Assembly (NCBI RefSeq): GCF_026072635.1
Contig: NZ_AP023081.1
Location: 3,840,501 to 3,904,500, forward strand
DNA: 64,000 nt
Direction of reading: 5' to 3'
From: Pseudomonas solani
Lineage (GTDB): Bacteria > Pseudomonadota > Gammaproteobacteria > Pseudomonadales > Pseudomonadaceae
The first letter of the stretch is position 1. Each line of letters starts with the position of its first letter. Under the pieces are notes generated by a model. The model was not told the origin of the DNA, searched no databases, and was given only the letters and a program-made list of their open reading frames with translations. Below, one piece after another: positions 16,636-24,885 of this stretch. Both the position numbers and the translations under genes were made by a program.

Positions 16636-17334
16636 ATGAGCATCACAAGGACAGCAATACCCTTGCTACTTGTGTCGACCCTGCTGACCGGTTGCGCCGG
16701 CCTGCAGAAGACCGACTGGCCCAAGTGTGCAGCAGTAGGCGGTGTAGGCGGTGCAGCGTTGGGTGCGATTGAAAGCAGTTCCTGGGCGGGTTGGGGGGCG
16801 CTGCTCGGCGGCGGCATGGCCGCCGGCTACTGCTGGGTCCATGGCGATGGCGACGAGGATGGCGATGGCGTGCCTGACAGTCGCGACAAGTGCCCGGGCA
16901 CTCCGCCGGGCGTGCAGGTGGATGCGAACGGCTGCCCGCCCGAGCCTGCCGTAGTGGAAGAGGTCGAGGAAGTGGTGGTGGTCGAGGACGAGACCATCGT
17001 CGTCCGTGACCTGCTGTTCGCCTTCGACTCCGCCGCGCTGGACCCGGCCGACAAGGCCAAGCTGGACACCATCGCCAGCCGCCTGCGCAACGAGGCCCCG
17101 ACCGCCAAGCTGACCATCACCGGTCACACCGACAGCGTCGGCAGCGACAGCTACAACCAGAAACTCTCCGAGAAGCGCGCCCATTCCGTGACGGACTACC
17201 TGGTCTCGACCGGCATACCCAAGGGCAGCATCGCCGGCGTCAGTGGTGCGGGCGAAAGCCAGCCGGTCGCTGACAACGGCACGGCCGACGGCCGCGCGCT
17301 GAACCGCAGGGTGGAAATCCTCATCGACCGCTGA
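16636..17334 (+). CDS. OmpA family lipoprotein (tandem copy 1)
   Basis: 232 aa. Lipobox LTGC with Cys20, a glycine-rich hydrophobic segment (GGVGGAALGAIESSSWAGWGALLGGGM), one TSP3-like calcium-binding repeat (DGDEDGDGVPDSRDKCPG), an acidic linker and a C-terminal OmpA/MotB peptidoglycan-binding domain (ITGHTDSVGSDSYNQKLSEKRA ... NRRVEI). It likely anchors the outer membrane to the cell wall. GAGGAG at 16622-16627 fits the ATG at 16636 better than the one at 16630. Corresponds by position to PA1041. Confidence 0.85.
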   Translation: MSITRTAIPLLLVSTLLTGCAGLQKTDWPKCAAVGGVGGAALGAIESSSWAGWGALLGGGMAAGYCWVHGDGDEDGDGVPDSRDKCPGTPPGVQVDANGCPPEPAVVEEVEEVVVVEDETIVVRDLLFAFDSAALDPADKAKLDTIASRLRNEAPTAKLTITGHTDSVGSDSYNQKLSEKRAHSVTDYLVSTGIPKGSIAGVSGAGESQPVADNGTADGRALNRRVEILIDR

Positions 17335-17380
17335 ATCCCGCAGCCGTTGCGGCGCGCGGCTTGTGCGCCGTGACGGGCGG

Positions 17381-17403
17381 GTCTTTACTCCTGTGTTACC
17401 GGT
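17381..17403 (+). promoter_or_regulatory. Shared upstream motif, copy 2 (before the second OmpA-like lipoprotein)
   Basis: GTCTTTACTCC (17381-17391) then GTTACCGGT, 54 bp from the start codon versus 56 bp in copy 1. The surrounding spacer is not conserved, so the motif itself is probably functional. Confidence 0.45.
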
Positions 17404-17434
17404 ATGGGACCGGTGACACAGGAGATCCCTCACC

Positions 17435-18172
17435 ATGAGAACCTTCTCACGGGCTGCTCTACTTCTTCTGGTCGGCAGTGTTCTCTCGGGTTGCGCCTCG
17501 ACGTCCAGTACGGGCGACGCGCCGCTCAACCAGGGGAACTGGCCTCTTTGCAGTGCGATTGGCGGTCTGGCCGGCGGTGGGCTGGGCGCTATCGAGAGTT
17601 CCGCTTGGGCTGGTGGAGGCGCCGTTGCAGGTGCCATCGTCGGCGGTCTGATCTGTTACGCCCAGGATGGCGACGAGGACGGTGACGGGGTCTTCGACCG
17701 CCGTGATACGTGCCCCAATACTCCAGCCGGGACCCAGGTCAACCACAATGGCTGTCCGCAGAAGACCTACCCGGCCGTGGTCAAGGCCGAGGAGCCCATT
17801 CCTCCGGCTCCCGCACCGCAGAGCGAAGTCATCGTGCTCAGCGACCAGGGCAAGGTGCTGTTCGCCTTCGACTCCGCCGAGCTCACCAGTGACGCGAAGA
17901 CACAGCTGAATGATGTCGCTACACGCCTGACGGGGGCCGCCATGGTCAGCGTCAAGGTCGTGGGGCACACCGACAGCGTCGGTTCCGATACCTATAACCA
18001 GGGGCTTTCGGAACGGCGTGCCAGGAGTGCGGCGGATTACCTCATCAGCCAGGGCGTCCCGGCGGACAAGGTCACCACCGAAGGGCAGGGCGAAAGCCAG
18101 CCGGTGGCGGACAACGGCACGGATTCCGGGCGCGCGCAGAACCGCCGCGTGGAGATCCACGTCGCTCGCTGA
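17435..18172 (+). CDS. OmpA family lipoprotein (tandem copy 2)
   Basis: 245 aa, paralogue of the upstream gene with the same architecture: lipobox LSGC (Cys20), Gly-rich segment (GGLAGGGLGAIESSAWAGGG), TSP3-like repeat (DGDEDGDGVFDRRDTCPN), proline-rich linker, OmpA-like domain (VGHTDSVGSDTYNQGLSERRA ... NRRVEI). AGGAG at 17420-17424 sets the ATG. A GC-rich hairpin with a TTCTTT tail (18193-18219) follows the stop. A recent-to-moderate tandem duplication with its regulatory motif. Confidence 0.85.
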   Translation: MRTFSRAALLLLVGSVLSGCASTSSTGDAPLNQGNWPLCSAIGGLAGGGLGAIESSAWAGGGAVAGAIVGGLICYAQDGDEDGDGVFDRRDTCPNTPAGTQVNHNGCPQKTYPAVVKAEEPIPPAPAPQSEVIVLSDQGKVLFAFDSAELTSDAKTQLNDVATRLTGAAMVSVKVVGHTDSVGSDTYNQGLSERRARSAADYLISQGVPADKVTTEGQGESQPVADNGTDSGRAQNRRVEIHVAR

Positions 18173-18285
18173 ACACCCGGTGCAACACCGAAGGGGCCCT
18201 CGTGGCCCCTTCTTTCTGCCCGCCATTTGGCAGCGACGATGACGAGGAGTAAGGTCGGCGGACTAAAAAAACAGAGGGGGGTGGC

Positions 18286-18561
18286 ATGAAACTTTTCCTG
18301 GGGGTGGGCAAGCTGGTTGCCCTGGTGTTCTGGCTGGCGGTGCTGGCCAATCTGATCGAACCGTTTGCCCGACCATTCGCGTCACTGCTCAACGCCGTCG
18401 CCGCCCTGGTGCTTGGCCTGCACCTGCTGGAACTGGTGGTGTGCAACAGCCAGCTGCGCGCTCGCCCGCGCCCCTGGAACGACCGCCTGCAACTGCTGCT
18501 GTTCGGCGTCTTCCACCTGCTCGGCCTGCCCCGTTCCCAGGGAGGCCGCGAACATGCGTAA
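18286..18561 (+). CDS. DUF1145 family small membrane protein
   Basis: 91 aa, mainly hydrophobic, with three probable membrane segments (5-25, 30-52 and about 65-82) and a short basic loop RARPRPWND between the last two. Function unknown; the family is widespread in gamma-proteobacteria. It overlaps the next gene start by 8 nt, so both probably form one operon. Confidence 0.75.
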   Translation: MKLFLGVGKLVALVFWLAVLANLIEPFARPFASLLNAVAALVLGLHLLELVVCNSQLRARPRPWNDRLQLLLFGVFHLLGLPRSQGGREHA

Positions 18562-19318
18562 GTACTGCCTGCTGGCCCTGCTGGCCAGCCCTGTCGTCCT
18601 GGCCGAAAGCGGCGTCAGCGTCGATGCCAACAGCCTGCTCAAACTGCCGGCCCGGGTCGGCTCCCTCAGCCTCGACCGCGTGGTGGTCAACGATTACGGC
18701 ACCCTGGTGATCCCGGCCAGCGTCACCGAGCTGCGCATTGGCGAGCTGGTGATGGGTCGCGACGCGCGCATCGGCATCGCCCCGTCCGACCAGCCCTTCA
18801 GCCTGGTGGTGCGCCAGGGCGAGATTGGCACCGGTGGTCACATCACCGCATCCGGCGCGGCCGGCAGCATGAAGAAAGGCGCCAGCGCCGGGCGCGACCT
18901 GAGCCTGCGCCTGGAGCAGGTGCGGGTGGACGAGATCACCCTGGATGTCCGCGGTGGCATCGGAACGCCAGGCTACAGCGGGCTCGCCGGTGCCGATGGC
19001 GATGCCGGCGGCTGCCTCTGGGGCAGTGCCAGCCGTGGCTATGACGGCCAGAACGGCGGTGACGGCCAGGCTGGCGGCGCGGGTGGCCATATCCGCCTGG
19101 AAGTGCCGACGGACTTCCCTGTCGAGCAGGTGAAGGTGCGTCTGGAAGGCGGCGCCGGTGGTCCGGCGGGTGAAGCCGGCGCGGCGGGCAGTGGCGGTTC
19201 CGCCAAGGGTTGCCTGTTCTACCGCACCGCTGTCGGCGCCAAGGGCCGCCCGGGGCAACCTGGCCAGCCGGGCAGCGCGGGGGCTGCCGGCCAGCTCGAT
19301 GTGGTGCGTATCCAGTAA
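18554..19318 (+). CDS. Secreted collagen-like Gly-rich protein
   Basis: 254 aa. Signal peptide (cleavage near LAES), a beta-rich N-terminal half (residues 20-140) and a C-terminal half with runs of Gly-X-Y: GYSGLAGADGDAGG, GYDGQNGGDGQAGGAGG, GGAGGPAGEAGAAGSGG and GAKGRPGQPGQPGSAGAAGQ. Two Cys (GGCLWG, KGCLFY) sit symmetrically within the repeats. The Gly-X-Y runs are short and interrupted, so a true triple helix is doubtful; a polyproline-II glycine-rich bundle is possible. Function unknown. Confidence 0.7.
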   Translation: MRKYCLLALLASPVVLAESGVSVDANSLLKLPARVGSLSLDRVVVNDYGTLVIPASVTELRIGELVMGRDARIGIAPSDQPFSLVVRQGEIGTGGHITASGAAGSMKKGASAGRDLSLRLEQVRVDEITLDVRGGIGTPGYSGLAGADGDAGGCLWGSASRGYDGQNGGDGQAGGAGGHIRLEVPTDFPVEQVKVRLEGGAGGPAGEAGAAGSGGSAKGCLFYRTAVGAKGRPGQPGQPGSAGAAGQLDVVRIQ

Positions 19319-19355
19319 AAGCTTGAAGAATCGCTGTGCCGCGTCCTCGGACACC

Positions 19356-19480
19356 TCTAAAAACGTAGGCGAGGCCGTCAGTGCAAGGCAAAAACAGGCG
19401 AAAAGCGCAGTTTACGCAGTGTAAATGAGCACGTTGAGCCTGTTTTTAACGCAGCAATGGCAACGCAGATAGTTTTTAGA
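19356..19480. mobile_element. MITE-like palindromic element (~125 bp)
   Basis: Three nested inverted repeats share a centre near 19418: outer TCTAAAAAC (19356-19364) / GTTTTTAGA (19472-19480), middle AAAAACAGGC (19390-19399) / GCCTGTTTTT (19438-19447), inner TTTAC / GTAAA (19411-19425). No coding capacity. From memory, very similar elements are scattered in other Pseudomonas genomes. It lies between convergent genes; its right end forms the copD-like stop codon. Confidence 0.65.
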
Positions 19481-19940
19481 AATTCGGGCGCGCCGCAGCG
19501 ATCGCTATCAGGAACAAACCCAGCAGCAGGTTGCTGCCCACCAGGCGGCGGATGCGGGCCAGTACCGCACCGCCTGCCGGCCAATCCTCGGCGGCCACGG
19601 CGCGGCGCAGCTCGGGCAGCTGCAGTGCGTTGACCCGCAGGAACAGCGCCAGCATGGCGATGTACAGGCCCATCATGATGTGCACGTAGCGCGGCGCGCC
19701 GTCGAAGCCGGCGAAGCGCATGTGCATCATCCCCACGCCGCTCACCGGCAGCAGCACCACCGCCACCCAGACCCAGAGGAAGAAGCGGCGGAACACCTCC
19801 ACCCACAGCTTCAGCCGTGCCGGCGCGTCGAGCGCCTGGACGGCGGCGGGGCGCAGCACCATCCACGCGAAGAACATGCCGCCGACCCACACCAGGGCGG
19901 CGAGGACGTGGACGGCGTAGAGGGCGGCGAAGGGCGTCAT
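19476..19940 (-). CDS. CopD-like four-helix membrane protein
   Basis: 154 aa with four hydrophobic segments (~3-25, 45-68, 80-100, 130-150). N-terminal HVLAALVWVGGMFF carries the His and Trp typical of the CopD/YphA-type copper resistance or haem-binding family. No metal-resistance neighbours are present, so a copper role is unproven. ATG at complement 19938-19940 with GGAG upstream. The last codons and TAA stop are read from the end of the palindromic element, so the native C-terminus may have been altered. Confidence 0.7.
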   Translation of the reverse strand: MTPFAALYAVHVLAALVWVGGMFFAWMVLRPAAVQALDAPARLKLWVEVFRRFFLWVWVAVVLLPVSGVGMMHMRFAGFDGAPRYVHIMMGLYIAMLALFLRVNALQLPELRRAVAAEDWPAGGAVLARIRRLVGSNLLLGLFLIAIAAARPNF

Positions 19941-20033
19941 CGGGTTTTCTCCAGTCGGAAACAAGGCGCGCTATGATAGCCGCCCTGTTAAAGTACTGAA
20001 AATTTATCCAGCCTTTCGCGCCCGCAAGAATCC

Positions 20034-22178
20034 ATGCTCAGCACCGAACTCAAGTCCCAGATCCAGGGCGCCTACTCCCGTTTTCTCGAAGCCAAGGGGC
20101 TCAAGGCCCGCTATGGCCAGCGCCTGATGATCGCCGAAGTGGCCAAGGTGCTGGGCGCCATCAAGACCGACGACGAAGGCCATCGCGATGGCGAGCCCGC
20201 CGTTGTCGCGGTGGAGGCGGGCACCGGCACCGGCAAGACGGTCGCCTACAGCCTGGCGGCCATCCCCTCGGCCAAGGCCGCCGGCAAGCGCCTGGTGATC
20301 GCCACCGCTACGGTGGCGCTGCAGGAGCAGATCGTCCACAAGGACCTGCCCGACCTGATCCGCAACAGCGGCCTCAACTTCAGCTTCGCCCTGGCCAAGG
20401 GGCGTGGCCGCTACCTGTGCCTGTCCAAGCTCGACATGCTGCTGCAGGACGGCCAGGCGCAGAACGCCACCGCCCAGCTGTTCGCCGATGAAGGCTTCCG
20501 CATCGACGTCGACGAGAGTGGCCAGAAGCTGCTCAACCAGATGATCGAGAAACTCGCCGGCAACCGCTGGGACGGCGACCGCGACTCCTGGCCCGAGGCC
20601 ATCGAGGACCAGGACTGGGCCCGCGTCACCACCGACCACAGCCAGTGCACCAAGCGTCATTGCCCCAACTTCCAGCAGTGCGCCTTCTATAAGGCGCGCG
20701 AGGGCATGACCAAGGTGGACGTGATCGTCACCAACCACGACATGGTCCTCGCCGACCTGGCCCTGGGCGGCGGCGCCGTGCTGCCGGACCCGCGCGAAAC
20801 CCTCTATGTGTTCGACGAAGGCCACCACCTGCCGGACAAGGCCATCGGCCACTTCGCCCATTTCACCCGCCTGCGCTCCACCGCCGACTGGCTGGAGACG
20901 GTGGCCAAGAACCTCACCAAGCTCCTCGCCCAGCACCCGCTGCCGGGCGACCTGGGCCGCCTGATCGAGAACGTGCCGGAGCTGGCGCGGGAAATCCGCA
21001 CCCAGCAGCAGTTCATGTTCACCGCCTGCGAGGAGGTCGCCGACTTCCGTGCCGGCGAAGACATGGAGGGCCGCGAGCGCCCGCGCCACCGCTTCGAGGC
21101 CGGCGTGGTGCCCGAGCACCTGATCGAAATGGGCATCGAGCTGAAGAAGGGCTTCGCCAAGCTCAACGACGTCTTCACCCGGCTCACCGAACTGCTCAAG
21201 GAAGCCATGGACGGGGAGGCCGGCGTCGGCATCGCCAGCCACCAGGCCGAGGAGTGGTACCCGCTGTTCGGCAGCCTGCAAACCCGTGCCCAGGGCAACT
21301 GGGAGCTGTGGACCGCCTTCACCGCCGAAGACCCGGAAGAAAGCCCGCCCATGGCGCGCTGGCTGACCCTGGCCGAGTTCGGTTCGGCCTACGACATCGA
21401 AGTCAACGCCAGCCCGATCCTCGCCGCCGAGACCCTGCGGCGGAACCTGTGGAACGTCGCCTACGGCGCCCTGGTGACCTCCGCGACCCTCACCGCGCTC
21501 GGCACCTTCGACCGCTACCGCATGCGCGCCGGCCTGCCGAAGAAGGCCGTCACCGCCGTGGTGCCCAGCCCCTTCCACCACGCCGATGCCGGCGTGCTCA
21601 AGGTGCCGGACCTCAAGGCCGACCCGCGCGATGCCGCCGCCCACACCGCGGCGATCATCCGCGACCTGCCGCAGCTGGTCGAAGGCTCGCGCGGCACCCT
21701 GGTGCTCTACGCCTCGCGCAAGCAGATGCAGGACGTCTTCGACGGCCTCGACCGCGACTGGCGCAAGCGCGTGCTGATCCAGGGCAACCTGTCCAAGCAG
21801 GAGACCCTGAACAAGCACAAGCAGCGGGTGGACGACGGCGAGACCAGCGTGCTGTTCGGCCTGGCCAGCTTCGCCGAGGGCGTCGACCTGCCCGGCGCCT
21901 ACTGCGAGCACGTGGTGATCGCCAAGATCCCCTTCGCCGTGCCCGACGACCCGGTGGAAGCCGCGCTGTCGGAATGGATCGAGGCGCGCGGCGGCAACCC
22001 CTTCATGGAGATCGCCGTGCCCGACGCCTCGTTGCGCCTGGTGCAGGCCTGTGGTCGCCTGCTGCGCACGGAGTCCGATCGCGGCACCATCACCCTGCTC
22101 GACCGGCGGGTCGTCACCCAGCGCTATGGCAAGGCGATTCTCAACGCGCTGCCGCCCTTCCGCCGCGAGATCGGCTGA
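20034..22178 (+). CDS. dinG: ATP-dependent DNA helicase DinG
   Basis: Superfamily 2, XPD-like 5'-3' helicase of 714 aa that resolves structured DNA (R-loops, D-loops) during replication and repair. Walker A GTGTGKT at 63-69; Walker B DEGHH at 261-265. Four cysteines at 129, 205, 210 and 216 match the iron-sulfur cluster of the family. Late motifs: TSATLTALG, the helicase C segment ASFAEGVDLPG, and QACGRLLRTESDRG. I do not see a LexA box within the short (93-bp) upstream region. Positional match to PA1045. Confidence 0.93.
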   Translation: MLSTELKSQIQGAYSRFLEAKGLKARYGQRLMIAEVAKVLGAIKTDDEGHRDGEPAVVAVEAGTGTGKTVAYSLAAIPSAKAAGKRLVIATATVALQEQIVHKDLPDLIRNSGLNFSFALAKGRGRYLCLSKLDMLLQDGQAQNATAQLFADEGFRIDVDESGQKLLNQMIEKLAGNRWDGDRDSWPEAIEDQDWARVTTDHSQCTKRHCPNFQQCAFYKAREGMTKVDVIVTNHDMVLADLALGGGAVLPDPRETLYVFDEGHHLPDKAIGHFAHFTRLRSTADWLETVAKNLTKLLAQHPLPGDLGRLIENVPELAREIRTQQQFMFTACEEVADFRAGEDMEGRERPRHRFEAGVVPEHLIEMGIELKKGFAKLNDVFTRLTELLKEAMDGEAGVGIASHQAEEWYPLFGSLQTRAQGNWELWTAFTAEDPEESPPMARWLTLAEFGSAYDIEVNASPILAAETLRRNLWNVAYGALVTSATLTALGTFDRYRMRAGLPKKAVTAVVPSPFHHADAGVLKVPDLKADPRDAAAHTAAIIRDLPQLVEGSRGTLVLYASRKQMQDVFDGLDRDWRKRVLIQGNLSKQETLNKHKQRVDDGETSVLFGLASFAEGVDLPGAYCEHVVIAKIPFAVPDDPVEAALSEWIEARGGNPFMEIAVPDASLRLVQACGRLLRTESDRGTITLLDRRVVTQRYGKAILNALPPFRREIG

Positions 22179-22316
22179 AACAGACCACCGCGGCGCTTGA
22201 CGCCGGGCCCGCCTCTGCGATCATTGCCGGCTTGCGCGGGCACGGTTTTGCAGATCGCGGGCAACATTCGCCCATTCCGCTGTCTATGCACTGACTTCAT
22301 GTGGGGAATCGGTTTC

Positions 22317-24779
22317 ATGTCATCCAGAACCAAACCAGCGCTGCTGCTGCCCATCCTGCTCGCCATCGGTGGCTTGAGCACGGCGGCGCAGGCCGAGACA
22401 CTGTTCAACTTCGTACGCCCGCTGGACTCCGTCACCGTCACCACCCAGGACGCCGGGCTGCCCAGCGTGACCGCCGAGAACACGCCCGAGGGCGAAATCC
22501 TCCGCCGCCTCAACTTCAATCAGGCCGACAAGCCCAGCCTGCGCCTCGCGCCGCAGAACGGCACCTGGGACTGGAGCAAGGCCGGCGCCATGAGCCTGCG
22601 CCTGCAGAGCGCCATGGACTGGGCCCTGACCCTGGACGTGACCATCGAAAGCGCCGACGGCAAGACCGTGCGCACCCGCCTGGCCCTGCCGGCCGGCCCG
22701 GCGCAGACGCTGCTGGTGCCGCTCACCGCCACCTCGCCCCGCGCCCATGGCATGCGTGCCGCGCCGCCGCAACCCTGGAGCCGCGACGGCAAGCGCTACC
22801 TGCTGGCCACCGAGGTGGAAGGCGAACTGGACCTGACCAAGGTCAGCGCCGTGACCCTGTCCCTCGACCACCCCAACGCCGTGCAGAGCGTCCTCCTGGG
22901 CCGTTTCGGCACCGCCGAGCAAAGCCTGCAGGACGACTACTACAAGGGCCTGATCGACACCTACGGCCAGTACACCCGCGGCGACTGGCCGGAGAAGATC
23001 AAGAACGACGAGCAGCTCAAGAACGCTGCCCAGCAGGAGCAGAAGCAGCTCGACGACTGGCAGAAGAAGCTGCCCGAGCAGGACCCCTACGGCGGCTGGT
23101 TGGCCGGCCCGAGCTTCGAGGCCAAGGGCTTCTTCCGCACCGAGAAGCGCGACGAGCGCTGGTACCTGGTGACCCCGGACGGCCATCCCTTCTATTCCCT
23201 CGGCGTCAACGCCGTCACCCCCGAGCACAGCCAGACCTACGTCGAAGGCCGCGAGTCGATGTTCACTGCGCTGCCCAAGGACGGCGAGCCCCTGGCCGCC
23301 TGGTACGGCAATGGCGACAGCCGCCGCGACACCGGTTCCACCAAGGGTCGTAATTTCGACCATGGCCGCTGGTACGACTTCTACGGCGCCAACCTGGAGC
23401 GCACCTACGGCAAGCAGGACAAGGCCCGCTGGGTCGACCACAGCATCGCGCGCCTGAAGGCCTGGGGGTTCAACACCGTCGGCAACTGGAGCGCGGGCGA
23501 GTTCAACACCAGCCAGCGCATGCCCTACACCATCCCGCTGTCGATCCATGGCGACTACGCCACCATCAGCACCGGGCTCGACTGGTGGGGGGGCATGCCC
23601 GACCCCTTCGACCCGCGCTTCGCCATGGCCGCCGAGCGTGCCATCGCCATCGCCGCCCGTGACCACCGTGACGACCCCTGGCTGATCGGCTACTTCGCCG
23701 ACAACGAGCTGGCCTGGGCCGGCCCCGGCGCCGACCCGAAATCCCGCTACGCCCTGGCCTACGGCACCCTGCGCCTGACCACCGACGTACCGGCCAAGCG
23801 TGCCTTCCTCAAGCAGCTGCGTGACAAGTACCGCAACCAGCAGGGCCTGTCCCAGGCCTGGGGTATCGAGCTGCCGGCCTGGGAGCTGATGGAGGACCCG
23901 GGCTTCGAGGCGCCGCTGCCGAACCCCGAGCACCCGGCCATCGAGGAAGACCTCAAGCGCTTCCAGCGCTTCTTCGCCGACACCTACTTCAAGACCATCG
24001 CCGAGTCGATGAAGTGGCACGCGCCGAACCACCTGCTGCTGGGCGGCCGTTTCGCCGCGAGCGTGCCGGAGGCGGTGGAGTCCTGCGCCCAGTACTGCGA
24101 TGTGCTGAGCTTCAACTTCTATACCCGCGAGCCGCAGCACGGTTACGACTTCGAGTACCTGCGCCAGCTGGACAAGCCGCTGATGGTCACCGAGTTCCAC
24201 TTCGGCTCCCGCGATCGCGGCCCGTTCTGGGGCGGCGTCGCCGAGGTCTACAAGGAAGAGGAGCGTGGCCCGGCCTACGCCAACTTCCTCAAGAAGGCCC
24301 TGGAGGAGAAGTTGATCGTCGGCGCCCACTGGTTCCAGTACCTCGACCAGCCGGCCAGCGGCCGCCTGCTCGACGGCGAGAACGGCCACCTCGGCCTGGT
24401 GGGCATCACCGACCGTCCCTACGACGGCTTCATCAAGGCGGTGCGCAAGGCCAACCTGGATGTCGCCGCCCAACTGGCCAAACCCGCCGAAGCCAAGCCC
24501 GCAGAAGCCAAACCGGCTGACAAGCCGGCGGAGAAGGCTGCGGCCAAGCCCGCTGCGGCACCTGCCGCCAAGCCCGAAGCCAAGCCTGAGCCGAAACCCG
24601 AGCCGAAGCCTGAGGCCAAACCGCAAGCCGAGCCTGCTGCGCCAGTGCCTGCCGAGCAGCCCGAGCAATCGGAGAAGCCCGTCGGCAAGCCCACAGACGA
24701 AGCTACGCCCAAGCCGGACCCGGCGCCCAAGGTCGAGACCGACCCGGCGCAGAAGCAGGATGCGCCTGATGCATCCTGA
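22317..24779 (+). CDS. Secreted GH-A clan glycoside hydrolase, GH50/beta-agarase-like, with Lys/Pro/Ala-rich tail
   Basis: 820 aa. A Sec signal peptide (~1-26, AQA), a beta-sandwich carbohydrate-binding-like domain (~30-205), a short helical linker, then a TIM barrel (~255-715). Probable acid/base Glu464 in FADNELAW and nucleophile Glu626 in VTEFHFG; the pattern best recalls GH50 agarases. The last 100 residues are a low-complexity KPAEAKP-type tail, possibly a wall-spanning or polysaccharide-binding linker. The SD GGGGAA (22303-22308) supports the start. Substrate unknown; agar is unlikely to be the native one in Pseudomonas. Alternative: another GH-A family. Confidence 0.7.
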   Translation: MSSRTKPALLLPILLAIGGLSTAAQAETLFNFVRPLDSVTVTTQDAGLPSVTAENTPEGEILRRLNFNQADKPSLRLAPQNGTWDWSKAGAMSLRLQSAMDWALTLDVTIESADGKTVRTRLALPAGPAQTLLVPLTATSPRAHGMRAAPPQPWSRDGKRYLLATEVEGELDLTKVSAVTLSLDHPNAVQSVLLGRFGTAEQSLQDDYYKGLIDTYGQYTRGDWPEKIKNDEQLKNAAQQEQKQLDDWQKKLPEQDPYGGWLAGPSFEAKGFFRTEKRDERWYLVTPDGHPFYSLGVNAVTPEHSQTYVEGRESMFTALPKDGEPLAAWYGNGDSRRDTGSTKGRNFDHGRWYDFYGANLERTYGKQDKARWVDHSIARLKAWGFNTVGNWSAGEFNTSQRMPYTIPLSIHGDYATISTGLDWWGGMPDPFDPRFAMAAERAIAIAARDHRDDPWLIGYFADNELAWAGPGADPKSRYALAYGTLRLTTDVPAKRAFLKQLRDKYRNQQGLSQAWGIELPAWELMEDPGFEAPLPNPEHPAIEEDLKRFQRFFADTYFKTIAESMKWHAPNHLLLGGRFAASVPEAVESCAQYCDVLSFNFYTREPQHGYDFEYLRQLDKPLMVTEFHFGSRDRGPFWGGVAEVYKEEERGPAYANFLKKALEEKLIVGAHWFQYLDQPASGRLLDGENGHLGLVGITDRPYDGFIKAVRKANLDVAAQLAKPAEAKPAEAKPADKPAEKAAAKPAAAPAAKPEAKPEPKPEPKPEAKPQAEPAAPVPAEQPEQSEKPVGKPTDEATPKPDPAPKVETDPAQKQDAPDAS

Positions 24780-24832
24780 GTCATTCGACTGACCGATGGA
24801 CCCTGCGCCGAACTTCGGCGAGGTTCCCAAAG

Positions 24833-24870
24833 GACGGCGGCATTGGTAACAATGCCGCCGTCATTTTTTT
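24833..24870 (+). terminator. Strong intrinsic terminator after the glycosidase gene
   Basis: A 13-bp perfect stem (24833-24845 with 24850-24862), GTAA loop and seven Ts (24864-24870). It ends just 16 nt before the next gene's start codon, so the terminator sits in the esterase leader. Confidence 0.9.
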
Positions 24871-24885
24871 CCGAGGAGAGTGCCG

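Noticed and set aside
22299..22316. Upstream ATG for the glycosidase at 22299
   Set aside because: It would place the GGGGAA ribosome site inside the coding region; the ATG at 22317 has correct spacing and begins a normal signal peptide.
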